In this document: piece after piece, positions 53,979-61,893 of the stretch | Position numbering within the stretch: the stretch's first letter is position 1 | How the letters are laid out: every line of letters begins with the position of its first letter | Origin: Lactobacillus sp. PV012 | GTDB taxonomy: Bacteria; Bacillota; Bacilli; Lactobacillales; Lactobacillaceae | Direction: 5' to 3' | DNA length: 64,000 bases | Assembly (NCBI RefSeq): GCF_014522325.1 | Contig: NZ_CP041983.1 | Location: forward strand, 62,001 to 126,000 | The notes under the pieces: model-generated | Seen by the model: the letters and a program-made list of their open reading frames with translations, nothing else | Told to the model about the DNA's origin: nothing | Database searches by the model: none | Position numbers and translations under genes: made by a program

Positions 53979-54183
53979 AATAGATGATGTCAACGGGATA
54001 AATAAAAGTTCTCTTTAATAAAGTACGCAATAAATGTCTAAAAATTACAGTGAGCTTAGATAATTTATGCTTATTTATTATACTTTTATTGTAGTTTTTT
54101 TACTTAATAAAGTCAATGCTTTAGTTTATTGCGTTGAAGAAATGATGCATCAAAATTTAGAAAAAGAAGGTAATAAAACTGTA
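53979..54183 (+). promoter_or_regulatory. Conserved long leader of cassette 1
   Basis: About 200 non-coding bases match the cassette 2 leader (60386-60591) at most positions, though the holin gene after it has decayed. An ACGCAATAAA (54027-54036) and TTTATTGCGT (54125-54134) pair spans it. No open frame of useful length. A structured untranslated leader or small RNA is possible. Confidence 0.4.
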
Positions 54184-54375
54184 ATGAAAATTAAGGATTA
54201 CATTGAGTTGGTTTCAGCAATTCTATGAATTTAAGTTTAGTAGAGTGGGAACTTTAAGTGGGTGACACTTTAAACATAAGAAGTTGTAGATAAGATTTCT
54301 CTTCAATTGCAAAGGATAGGAATGAGATTACAAGTGAAGAGATTAAAGAAATTTTCTTAAAGTAGAAAAAGTAGT
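54184..54375 (+). pseudogene. Remnant of a holin-like gene (cassette 1)
   Basis: Starts like the intact gene at 60592 (ATG AAA ATT AAG GAT TAC ATT GAG, MKIKDYIELVSAIL) but a lost G turns CTATGG into CTATGA and the frame stops after 14 codons. Further matches (CACTTTAAACATAAGAAGTT, then the tail GAGATTAAAGAAATTTTC) show the gene was once complete, with a large internal deletion. Confidence 0.75.
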
Positions 54376-54403
54376 TAATTTAAAGAAAGAATGAGGTAAT
54401 TAA

Positions 54404-55429
54404 ATGAGAACAATTACTAATGCAACAGCAACAAAATTATATGATTTGAATGGGGTTAATCAAGTTGTAGTGCAAAAAGGTAATGTCGGCAGTAAGTACA
54501 TTTATGCTTTGCAACTTTTGCATAATCAAATTGATACTGTAGTATATCGAGCAAGACCTGGTCAGAATTTCGTAAAATTGTCAGGTAGTAATCCAAGTGC
54601 AACAGATGTAGCAAGAGTTGGTTGTCTATACTTAAAAGGAATAACAAATTCTAATGGAAAACAAGCCGCAGGAGGTCATACCCAAACTTGGGAATATGCG
54701 GGAACTTCAAACGAAAATAATAACGGTGGCTGGTTTATTGGAACAAAGCCTAAAGTAACTGATGGTATTAAATGGGATACGCAGATTGCACGTGTGCCTT
54801 TTCATGCAGCGTATTATACACGTAATACTGAGTTGCCAAGAATTTCAAATTTGAACGCTGCAGGTAGAAATTGGGATATTAATTATTCTGGTGATAACTT
54901 AGTACGTGCAGAAGCAGCAGTAGCTCCAGGAATGTCAGGCAAGGAATACCAATGGCTATTAATAGCAACAGTAGATAAAGCTGGTACAGGATACTTTTCA
55001 TTATATGATTTAGCTGAAATGAATGCGGCTATAAATACAGCGGGAACGTCAGATGTAAATCTTGCTAAAGATGCAATTGGTGGAAGAGCAAAAAAAGCCT
55101 TTAAAATTCCAGGATTTGTAGACAAGGTAGGATCAATTCAGGGGTATGATATTGATAAGAATCTAAATATTTATGTGTCAAGTCAGTATGCTCCTAAGGG
55201 TAGTGCGACTGCTAGAAGTATTGTTAAAATTCCATGGGGGTCAATCGATAGTGATTCTTGGACTAAGATAGATCTTCGGGATAATAATAGCCTTGATATT
55301 AACGGCTTTTACACTGAGTTTGAAGGAATTCAAGTAATTAGTGAAAATAGCCTATATTTAACTGTTGCGTATCATGATGCCAATAGTGGTACTACTAAAA
55401 AGAATAGAATCTATCGAGTAAATTGGTAG
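54404..55429 (+). CDS. Helveticin J-like bacteriocin 1 (class III bacteriolysin)
   Basis: 341 aa of the helveticin J family, heat-labile proteins that kill related lactobacilli. Recognisable blocks: VVVQKGNVGSKYIYALQL near residue 20, GGHTQTWEYAG, GWFIGTKPK, and the C-terminal SIQGYDID...NIYVSSQYAPKG...ITEF/YTEFEGIQVISENSLYLTVAYH. There is no signal peptide, so release needs a helper or lysis. GAGG precedes the ATG. It follows the repressor-controlled promoter and the dead holin-like gene and is followed by a terminator and a secreted SLAP protein. Confidence 0.85.
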   Translation: MRTITNATATKLYDLNGVNQVVVQKGNVGSKYIYALQLLHNQIDTVVYRARPGQNFVKLSGSNPSATDVARVGCLYLKGITNSNGKQAAGGHTQTWEYAGTSNENNNGGWFIGTKPKVTDGIKWDTQIARVPFHAAYYTRNTELPRISNLNAAGRNWDINYSGDNLVRAEAAVAPGMSGKEYQWLLIATVDKAGTGYFSLYDLAEMNAAINTAGTSDVNLAKDAIGGRAKKAFKIPGFVDKVGSIQGYDIDKNLNIYVSSQYAPKGSATARSIVKIPWGSIDSDSWTKIDLRDNNSLDINGFYTEFEGIQVISENSLYLTVAYHDANSGTTKKNRIYRVNW

Positions 55430-55433
55430 AACT

Positions 55434-55476
55434 AAAAGGGATTAAGTGATTAAAAATATCACCTAACCCTTTTTTT
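55434..55476 (+). terminator. Terminator after helveticin 1
   Basis: AAAAGGGATTAAGTGAT and ATCACCTAACCCTTTTT pair with few mismatches, then T. The same hairpin recurs after the helveticin fragment (57542-57577). Confidence 0.8.
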
Positions 55477-55512
55477 GCTATAATGCTAGTAGTAGAAAAA
55501 GGAGATAGAAAA

Positions 55513-56463
55513 ATGAAAAGTAAAAAAATAACTTTGGTATTTTTAATAGGCTTATTTTTCTTATTAGTAAGTCCTAAAAAAGTTAATGCTGCCAGCAATA
55601 CTCTAAAGCTAAATCATAATTCTTATATATACAATAGTAAGGGGAAGCGAGTAGGAAAAACGGTAATAAAGAAAAATAAAAAGATTAATCCAGTAAAAAA
55701 AGTTGAAAAAGTAAATAAAGAAAAAAGATACTTTATTTTTATAAATAAAATAGGTGTTGGAGTCTTTGATAAACAATCTTTATATTGGTTACCATATAAA
55801 AAAATCAAAAATAATTATTACTACCAAATTGGTGAAAATAAGTATATTAAGTGTGCTAATGTTGAAACGATTGGTAAGTCCTATGTTTATACTAGCGAAG
55901 CAAGGATAAAAATAAAATTGTCTAATTATGCCTATAATGATAAAGATAAAAAGACTAATTATAAGGTAAAAGAAAATAAAACGTATATAGTTGATAGAAA
56001 AAGGATATTCTCTCATGATATTCTAAGTTCATATCGTATTAAAGGAACAAATTATTGGATTAATCAAGGATTTGTTGAAGATAATCCACGTCAGTTATTA
56101 CTAAGCGCTGATATATCAAAGACTCCTTACGCAAAATTTTCTGTTTCTAAAACAACTCCAATATATGATATACAAGGAAAACCTGAACAAGGATTAATGG
56201 TATCCCCCGGTCCTAGTCCGGTGTATACAACAAAAAAACAACTATATATTTGGAATCCAATTGATAATCAGGGAGAACTATATTATCAAGTTTTGAATGA
56301 AGAAATTTATGTTAAGAAGAGTAATGGAGACACTGATTACCTCTTAATTAAAGAAGGATATATTAAAGCATCAAGTGGAAAAATAGTAGCTGGTAGTGAA
56401 TTATCACCGTCCAACACACCGGAACAAGCTAAAGCAGCTTATGAAGCATCCCTAGCAAAATAG
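55513..56463 (+). CDS. Secreted SLAP-domain protein 1
   Basis: 316 aa. A signal peptide (KKITLVFLIGLFFLLVSPKKVNA) is followed by SLAP-type segments (LNHNSYIYNSKGKRVGKTV..., then YYYQIGENKYIKCANVE) that bind the cell wall non-covalently, a variable middle, and the shared tail SNTPEQAKAAYEASLAK. AAGGAGAT precedes the ATG at 55513. Its first ~190 bases are nearly identical to SLAP 2 and 3, and bases ~55745-55865 match SLAP 3. It follows helveticin 1 directly; role (immunity, adhesion or wall protection) is unknown. Confidence 0.8.
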   Translation: MKSKKITLVFLIGLFFLLVSPKKVNAASNTLKLNHNSYIYNSKGKRVGKTVIKKNKKINPVKKVEKVNKEKRYFIFINKIGVGVFDKQSLYWLPYKKIKNNYYYQIGENKYIKCANVETIGKSYVYTSEARIKIKLSNYAYNDKDKKTNYKVKENKTYIVDRKRIFSHDILSSYRIKGTNYWINQGFVEDNPRQLLLSADISKTPYAKFSVSKTTPIYDIQGKPEQGLMVSPGPSPVYTTKKQLYIWNPIDNQGELYYQVLNEEIYVKKSNGDTDYLLIKEGYIKASSGKIVAGSELSPSNTPEQAKAAYEASLAK

Positions 56464-56597
56464 AAAGAGTCTGGGAAAAACTCTTAAATAAAGAAAGTGC
56501 TGATAATCTTCGTTTTTTAAACGTTGATATATCAGCACTTTTGTTTTATCTATTTATATAATTTAGGCTAAAAGATTAGTTTTTTACCAGACACTTT
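56464..56597. mobile_element. MITE-like palindromic element 1
   Basis: 134 bp bounded by AAAGAGTCTGGGAAAA (56464-56479) and TTTTACCAGACACTTT (56582-56597), imperfect inverted repeats. An inner hairpin AAAGTGCTGATA (56494-56505)/TATCAGCACTTT (56530-56541) encloses ATCTTCGTT...AAACGTTGAT. The inner palindrome recurs, inverted, in the element at 61894. It encodes nothing. Confidence 0.6.
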
Positions 56598-56662
56598 TTG
56601 TTCAAAATTAACATAAGGTAGAATCGAGATTATACCTTGAAAAAAGTTTTCAAGTCAATGAT

Positions 56663-56839
56663 TTAGCTCTGTTTTCTTTGTCTAATATAATTTTCGATTT
56701 TTGCAATATCTTCTGCTGTTGCATCTTTTAGAATGAAATTTTTGGTAACTGATCTTCTATTTAGATATTGCTTTCTACTTTTATTATTATTATCCCACTT
56801 TTTATTTGCTTTAATTCTAGCTTCACTTAAACTATTCAA
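56663..56839 (-). CDS. Small basic 58-aa protein
   Basis: The frame begins with TTG, preceded by GAGGTGG at ten bases, and ends at TAA 56663. The sequence (SEARIKANKKWDNNNKSRKQ..., then RRSVTKNFILKDATAEDIAK and an IENYIRQ helix) resembles a widespread Firmicutes family of ~60-residue proteins with a KW...N..R..YL..RS...FI....A..ED pattern. These are sometimes phage- or toxin-antitoxin-associated. It starts one base after the stop of a 35-aa membrane peptide, suggesting a two-gene unit. Function unknown. Confidence 0.6.
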   Translation of the reverse strand: MNSLSEARIKANKKWDNNNKSRKQYLNRRSVTKNFILKDATAEDIAKIENYIRQRKQS

Positions 56840-56840
56840 T

Positions 56841-56948
56841 TTATTTTATCCACCTCACTACAAACAATATTAGTGCAATTAACGCTATAACTAATGCTAC
56901 TGTATTAATATTATTAGTAACTCTATTATATTTTTTTTCTTCATCCAT
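56841..56948 (-). CDS. 35-aa single-span membrane peptide
   Basis: MDEEKKYNRVTNNINT followed by one hydrophobic helix (VALVIALIALILFVV) and a basic end RWIK. AAGAAGG lies nine bases before the ATG. Size and layout fit small membrane toxins or phage/immunity peptides. It is coupled to the 58-aa gene. Confidence 0.55.
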   Translation of the reverse strand: MDEEKKYNRVTNNINTVALVIALIALILFVVRWIK

Positions 56949-56980
56949 TTTTATAGACCTTCTTAGATAATTTATAGTAT

Positions 56981-57016
56981 AATAAAACACACAAGGAAGT
57001 TAAGCCTTGTGTGTTG
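56981..57016 (-). terminator. Terminator after the 39-aa peptide gene
   Basis: ACACACAAGG (57014-57005 on the minus strand) pairs with CCTTGTGTGT (56996-56987), followed by TTTTATT. Confidence 0.82.
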
Positions 57017-57019
57017 GAT

Positions 57020-57139
57020 TTAGTGGATTAATCCAACTAGTGAAGCAATAAACATAATTACCGCTGTTATCAAATTGATAATGGCGGTTTTTCTGTTATA
57101 ACGAGCTTCTCTTGAAACTCGTTTGTACTGCTTTTTCAC
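57020..57139 (-). CDS. 39-aa single-span membrane peptide
   Basis: GTG start with GGTGGTG upstream. A very basic N-terminus (KKQYKRVSREARYNRK) precedes one hydrophobic helix (TAIINLITAVIMFIASLVGLI). It has its own terminator. The layout of a short basic head and one helix resembles type I toxins and holin-like peptides; no homologue identified. Confidence 0.55.
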   Translation of the reverse strand: MKKQYKRVSREARYNRKTAIINLITAVIMFIASLVGLIH

Positions 57140-57272
57140 TTGGCATCACCACCTTGTAAGAATTATGAGTAAAATCTCATTACTTCTTACAATGCATATA
57201 ATACACTAATATGAGTACAAATACAACAAAAATTATTTGAAATCTATTTTTACTTAGTAGATTTTGTGATTT

Positions 57273-57537
57273 TAAACATTTATGTGTCAAGTCAGTATGC
57301 TCCTAAAGGTAGTGCGACTGCTAGAAGTATTGTTAAAATTCCATGGGGTCAATCGATAGTAATTCTTGGACTAAGATAAATCTTCATGATACTAATAGCC
57401 TTGATATTAATGGCTTTTATACTGAACTTGAAGGAATTCAAGTAATTAGTGAAAATAGCCTATATTTAACTATTGCATATCATGATGTAAAGAGTGGCAC
57501 CACTAAAAAGAATAGAATCTATCGAGTAAATTGGTAG
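57273..57537 (+). pseudogene. Helveticin J-like C-terminal fragment
   Basis: Matches bases ~55165-55429 of helveticin 1 almost exactly (IYVSSQYAPKGSATARSIVK..., then LDINGFYTELEGIQ). The upstream two-thirds of the gene is absent, and a run of five G in the intact copy has four G here (~57346-57349), a frameshift. A part-length ATG frame from 57343 encodes 64 residues. It marks a second, decayed helveticin-SLAP unit. Confidence 0.88.
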
Positions 57538-57541
57538 AACT

Positions 57542-57577
57542 AAAAAGGATTAAGTGATTAAAAATATCACCTAACCC
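57542..57577 (+). terminator. Terminator after the helveticin fragment
   Basis: Copy of the hairpin at 55434 (GGATTAAGTGAT...ATCACCTAACCC) followed by T. Confidence 0.75.
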
Positions 57578-57619
57578 TTTTTTTGCTACAATACTAGTGG
57601 TATAAAAAGGAGATACAAA

Positions 57620-58585
57620 ATGAAAAGTAAAAAAATAACTTTGATATTTTTAATAGGCTTATTTTTCTTATTAGTAAGTCCTAAAAAAGTTAATGCTGCC
57701 AGCAATACTCTAAAGTTAAATCATAATAGTTATGTATATAATAACAAGGGCAAGCGAGTTGGAAAGACAGTAATAAAAAGAAATAAAAAGGTTAATCCAG
57801 TAAAAAAAGTTGAAAAAGTAAATAAAGAAAAAAGATACTTTATTTTTAGAAGTGAAGTAGGAAAAGAGCCTGTGAGAAATATTCCCTCATTGTATTGGCT
57901 ACCATATAAAAAAATAAAAAATAATTATTATTATGAGATTGGAAAAAATAAATATATCAAATGTGCTAATGTGGAGCGTATTGGGTCGTCATACTTATTT
58001 GTAAGCGAAGTAAAGATAAAAATAGATTTAAGTTATGCTGCTGGATCTCCCTATGCTATTACTTCTAATGGAGCAACAACAAATTATAAGTTAATAAATG
58101 GAAAAGACTATATTGTTGATTATTTTAGACATTTACCTTACGGAAATTTAGTCTCATACCATATTAAGGGAACAAAATATTGGATTTATAGTACATCTAC
58201 TGCAGCTAATCCAGGACAATTTCGCCAATCTTTATTAAATGAAAAGTTAGTAAGATATCCTTTTTGCTTTATTAAAACTATAATAGATGAAGTTCCTGTA
58301 TATAATCGAAGCGGTCAAATAACAAATAATAAACCGCTTGATAAAAACTGGTCCTATAAATCTAAAAAAATATTATATATTTGGAATAACAAAGAAAATA
58401 AAGCAGAATTATACTATCAATTGTTAAATCAGAATGTTTATTCTAATTTTACTGATACTGGGAGCTATATTTTAAAGGAGGGGTATGTGAAAGCAAGTGA
58501 TGTACTAGTTAATGGTAATAAATTAATCCCTTCCAACACACCGGAACAAGCTAAAGCAGCTTATGAAGCATCCCTAGCAAAGTAG
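57620..58585 (+). CDS. Secreted SLAP-domain protein 2
   Basis: 321 aa with the same signal peptide and first SLAP segment as protein 1 (LNHNSYVYNNKGKRVGKTVIKRNKK), a different middle (SEVGKEPVRNIPSLYWLPYK...SYAAGSPYAITSNGATTNYK) and the same C-terminal tail SNTPEQAKAAYEASLAK. AAAAGGAGAT precedes the ATG. It follows a broken helveticin gene, so it has become an orphan of its original cassette. Confidence 0.8.
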   Translation: MKSKKITLIFLIGLFFLLVSPKKVNAASNTLKLNHNSYVYNNKGKRVGKTVIKRNKKVNPVKKVEKVNKEKRYFIFRSEVGKEPVRNIPSLYWLPYKKIKNNYYYEIGKNKYIKCANVERIGSSYLFVSEVKIKIDLSYAAGSPYAITSNGATTNYKLINGKDYIVDYFRHLPYGNLVSYHIKGTKYWIYSTSTAANPGQFRQSLLNEKLVRYPFCFIKTIIDEVPVYNRSGQITNNKPLDKNWSYKSKKILYIWNNKENKAELYYQLLNQNVYSNFTDTGSYILKEGYVKASDVLVNGNKLIPSNTPEQAKAAYEASLAK

Positions 58586-58616
58586 AAAAGATGTAGTCGT
58601 TCGACTACATCTTTTT
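58586..58616 (+). terminator. Terminator after SLAP 2
   Basis: AAAAGATGTAGTCG and CGACTACATCTTTT form a perfect 14-bp hairpin with a two-base loop. The same terminator follows SLAP 3. Confidence 0.9.
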
Positions 58617-58675
58617 AAGTATACTAATAGTAAGGAATTCAGAAATCATAGTATGGGAGAAAAAGGAGATACAAA

Positions 58676-59641
58676 ATGAAAAGTAAAAAAATAACTTTGG
58701 TATTTTTAATAGGCTTATTTTTCTTATTAGTAAGTCCTAAAAAAGTTAATGCTGCCAGCAATACTCTAAAGTTAAATCATAATAGTTATGTATATAATAA
58801 CAAGGGCAAGCGAATTGGAAAGACAGTAATAAAAAGAAATAAAAAGGTTAAATCGGTTAAAAAATTAGAAAAGATAAGTAAGGAAAAAAGATATTTTATT
58901 TTTTTAAATAAAATAGGTAGTGGAGTCTTTGATAAACAATCTTTATATTGGTTACCATATAAAAAAATCAAAAATAATTATTACTACCAAATTGGTGAAA
59001 ATAAGTATATTAAGTGTGCTAATGTTAAAACTATTGGTGAGTCTTATGTTTACACTAGTGAAACAAGAATAAAAATAAAAAAAGGGTGGTCTATTTATAC
59101 CGATGATAGCAAAGGCAAAGAAATTAACTATAAAGTAAAAGAGAACGAAGAATATACAGTCGATAGAGAAAAGGTTTTGCCTCATCAAATTTTAAGTTCA
59201 TATCGTATTAAAGGAACAAATTACTGGATAAATGTAGCTTATATTGAAAGTAAGCCACGACAATGGTTATTACCTTTTAGCATAAGCAAATCTCCCTATG
59301 CCTTCATTACAATTTCAAAAGATAATACTTTGATATATGATGCATCTAGAAATCCACAACTAAATATTATTTTACCAAGTGATCCGCTGGTAGATTATAG
59401 GACACAAAAGAAGGTATATATTTGGAATTCAGTAAGTAATAAGGCAGAATTATATTATCAATTATTGAATACAAAAGTTGAAGGAAGAGATAATATAAAT
59501 AAGGATAACAGTAAAAATGTTTTTGTTAAAGAAGGATATATTAAGGTCTCGAATGTAAAAATAGAAGCTGGTAGTGAATTATCACCGTCCAACACACCAG
59601 AACAAGCCAAAGCAGCTTATGAAGCATCCCTAGCAAAATAG
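58676..59641 (+). CDS. Secreted SLAP-domain protein 3
   Basis: 321 aa. Shared signal peptide and N-terminal SLAP segment; from IGSGVFDKQSLYWLPYKKIKNNYYYQIGENKYIKCANV it matches protein 1 rather than 2. It then diverges and ends in the common tail SNTPEQAKAAYEASLAK. AAAAGGAGAT precedes the ATG. The mosaic of shared and private blocks points to recombination among these tandem genes. Confidence 0.8.
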   Translation: MKSKKITLVFLIGLFFLLVSPKKVNAASNTLKLNHNSYVYNNKGKRIGKTVIKRNKKVKSVKKLEKISKEKRYFIFLNKIGSGVFDKQSLYWLPYKKIKNNYYYQIGENKYIKCANVKTIGESYVYTSETRIKIKKGWSIYTDDSKGKEINYKVKENEEYTVDREKVLPHQILSSYRIKGTNYWINVAYIESKPRQWLLPFSISKSPYAFITISKDNTLIYDASRNPQLNIILPSDPLVDYRTQKKVYIWNSVSNKAELYYQLLNTKVEGRDNINKDNSKNVFVKEGYIKVSNVKIEAGSELSPSNTPEQAKAAYEASLAK

Positions 59642-59672
59642 AAAAGATGTAGTCGTTCGACTACATCTTTTT
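59642..59672. terminator. Terminator between SLAP 3 and the metalloprotease gene
   Basis: Exact copy of the hairpin at 58586; it also lies at the end of the minus-strand gene 59671. Confidence 0.88.
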
Positions 59673-60180
59673 AGTATATTGAGTTAAAATGCTTAACTTC
59701 TGTTAATAAATAATAGTATTTATTTGGAATATTAAAGCATTGAGCAAATTGATAGATAGAAGAATAATGGTAATTTCTTTCAGAAGCATAAGAATCAATA
59801 AGATTGATTGCAAAAAGATTTGCTTGGCGTTCTTCTTGTGAAATTCCATTGTGTAAATAGATGAAATTATCAGGATTGCCCTCTAAAATATGCCCAATTT
59901 CATGTGCAACCATAAACGGAATCTCTAATGGTTTGTAATATTCCAAATTGATAAAAATACAAGGAAACCCATATATTGTATTTGGAAAAGAAAATGAAGG
60001 TACCTGAGAAGTATCGGATACGGAATTAGAAATATGTCCAAGTGTATTTTTAATTTCTTGATTAGTGAAGTTAACTACCCTAATGTGATGTTTTGTACAA
60101 AAATTATATAAATACTCTAACATTTCATCATAATTTTGTTTATTTGTCCAACTTAAATTCAACTTAATCACTCTTTTCAT
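59671..60180 (-). CDS. ImmA/IrrE-type HEIGH metallopeptidase
   Basis: 169 aa. The zinc-protease motif PFMVAHEIGHILEGN (HExxH) is followed by QEERQANLFAINLI, which supplies the third ligand as in ImmA/IrrE. This family cleaves Cro/C1-type repressors in mobile elements and phages. It diverges from bacteriocin cassette 2, where cassette 1 carries the XRE repressor, suggesting the repressor and protease were separated by duplication and loss. No clear ribosome-binding site upstream of the ATG. Confidence 0.8.
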   Translation of the reverse strand: MKRVIKLNLSWTNKQNYDEMLEYLYNFCTKHHIRVVNFTNQEIKNTLGHISNSVSDTSQVPSFSFPNTIYGFPCIFINLEYYKPLEIPFMVAHEIGHILEGNPDNFIYLHNGISQEERQANLFAINLIDSYASERNYHYSSIYQFAQCFNIPNKYYYLLTEVKHFNSIY

Positions 60181-60300
60181 AGAAATAATCTTGCGTTAAG
60201 ATCGTATGTTCTATTGTATTGAGTATAGTATATCAGTCTTTAGAATTACTTTCAAATTATTATTTAGTTTTAAGAGAAATAATTATTTGAAAATTTAGGT

Positions 60301-60385
60301 ACTCAAATTCAATTAAGTTGAGTGTTCTAAAAAAATAACTAAAAAAACTAAAATAATTATTGACAATTTAGTCTAAAGGTATAAT
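60301..60385 (+). promoter_or_regulatory. Promoter/operator of bacteriocin cassette 2
   Basis: TTATTG (60357-60362) and TATAAT (60380-60385), 17 bases apart, with the same ACTAAA/TTTAGT half-sites and spacing as cassette 1. Just upstream ACTCAA...TTGAGT (60301-60323) is another dyad. The stretch 60181-60300 shows nothing else. Confidence 0.62.
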
Positions 60386-60591
60386 AATAGATAATGTCAA
60401 TGGGATAAATGAAATCTCTCTTTAATAAACTACGCAATAAATATCTAAGAATTAGAGTGAACTTAGACAATTTATGCTTATTTTCTATACTTTTGCTGTA
60501 GTTTTTTTACTTAATAAAGTAAATGATTTAGTTTATTACATTGAATAAATGATGCATCAAAATTTAAAAAAAGAAGGTGATAAAAACTGTA
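60386..60591 (+). promoter_or_regulatory. Conserved long leader of cassette 2
   Basis: About 200 bases strongly similar to 53979-54183 and without coding capacity. The long-range pairing seen in cassette 1 is not kept (TTTATTACAT in place of TTTATTGCGT), so the conserved part may be primary sequence or a different fold. Confidence 0.4.
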
Positions 60592-60906
60592 ATGAGAATT
60601 AATGATTACATTGACTTAGTTTCAGTAATTCTATGGATTTTAAGTTTATTTGGAGTTGCAATCTTAAGTCGGTTGCACTTTAAACATAAAAAGTTAGAGA
60701 AAATTCGTTTGGTAACTACTAACCTCTTAACTAGCTATTTATATCTATATGATACAAACGTGCTAAATAATCAGCAACAGTTAAATGAAGCTGCTAAAGA
60801 AGTAGCTGATTACCTGCAAAATAAAGGGATTAAGATCACAGACGAAGAGGTAAAGAAGATTTTTCTGGAAATAGAAGAATCAGTAACAGATTTAAAGAAA
60901 GATTGA
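60592..60906 (+). CDS. Holin-like (LLH-type) small membrane protein
   Basis: 104 aa. One N-terminal membrane helix (LVSVILWILSLFGVAIL) is followed by a short basic stretch (RLHFKHKK) and a helical cytoplasmic tail whose end (EAAKEVADYLQNKGIKITDEEVKKIFLEIEE) resembles the C-terminus of the phage LL-H holin superfamily. The ATG at 60592 is used; a GTG at 60577 would add five residues. It ends five bases before the helveticin 2 frame, so the two are one unit. It could release the leaderless bacteriocin; this is inference. Confidence 0.6.
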   Translation: MRINDYIDLVSVILWILSLFGVAILSRLHFKHKKLEKIRLVTTNLLTSYLYLYDTNVLNNQQQLNEAAKEVADYLQNKGIKITDEEVKKIFLEIEESVTDLKKD

Positions 60907-60911
60907 GGTAA

Positions 60912-61889
60912 ATGACAAAAATGAGAGAAGCTACTAACGTTTCAATTAGTCATACTGCTGATTTAAATACAAATTATATGGCGGTAGCACAAAAAGGAAA
61001 TGTAGGTTCAAAGTATATTTATGCAGAACAATTAAGAAATAACCAAACAGAAAACCATATCTTGCGTGGTTACGCTGGTAATGTTACTACTCCGGTATTA
61101 ACTTTATATGGAAGTGCTGGTGGACATAGCCAAACTTGGGAATATTCTGGCAGAAGTGGTAAGTGGTTTGTGGGTACTAAACCTAGAACAGATACTAAAA
61201 CTCTTTGGGATAAGCAAATTGCTCGTGTAGATATTAGATATAATGGGGGTTCGCATTATTCAAACACTGACTTTCCACGTTTAGCATATTTAGATCGTGC
61301 AGGAGCAGATAGAGATCATTGTGGAAGTCCAGAGGATATGGAACGTTCAGAAGCCGCTGTTTCACCATCATATACTAAATTCTTAATTGCTACTGTTGAA
61401 ACAGATGGAACAGGTCACTTTATTATTTATGATATGGATACCATTAACAATTTGTTAGATGATGCGGAATCAAGTAATGATTATGTGGATTTACGTAATG
61501 TTTCATATTTAGAAAGTTTTACTGTCAGGAATTTCACAGGTGATGGGGCAATTATTAACTCTGTTCAAGGATATGATTTAGATGATGCAGGAAATATTTA
61601 TGTTTCAAGTCAGTTGGCACCAGATTTTGATAAAAATACGGGTAAATATACAGCACACCATAAGCAAATTGTTAAAATTCCTGTAAATAATCGACAAGAT
61701 GTTTCTCAATGGGAAACAGTTAACTTAAGCTCAGATGGACGTTTAGATATTACGGGACAACATACTGAATTGGAAGGTATTCAAATCCTCAATGAAAACC
61801 ACTGCTACTTAACAGTTGCTTATCATGCAAATGTTAGTGGCAAAAACAAAACTGTTTCTAATAAGATTTTTGAAATCTCTTGGAATTAA
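60912..61889 (+). CDS. Helveticin J-like bacteriocin 2
   Basis: 325 aa, same family as helveticin 1 (VAQKGNVGSKYIYAEQL, GGHSQTWEYSGRSGKWFVGTKPR, HTELEGIQILNENHCYLTVAYH) but clearly diverged in sequence, so not a recent copy. No signal peptide. The listed ATG precedes TKMREATNVS; an ATG six bases later is possible, and the AGGT just upstream (GATTGAGGTAA) serves either. It lies directly behind the intact holin-like gene. Confidence 0.85.
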   Translation: MTKMREATNVSISHTADLNTNYMAVAQKGNVGSKYIYAEQLRNNQTENHILRGYAGNVTTPVLTLYGSAGGHSQTWEYSGRSGKWFVGTKPRTDTKTLWDKQIARVDIRYNGGSHYSNTDFPRLAYLDRAGADRDHCGSPEDMERSEAAVSPSYTKFLIATVETDGTGHFIIYDMDTINNLLDDAESSNDYVDLRNVSYLESFTVRNFTGDGAIINSVQGYDLDDAGNIYVSSQLAPDFDKNTGKYTAHHKQIVKIPVNNRQDVSQWETVNLSSDGRLDITGQHTELEGIQILNENHCYLTVAYHANVSGKNKTVSNKIFEISWN

Positions 61890-61893
61890 GTGA

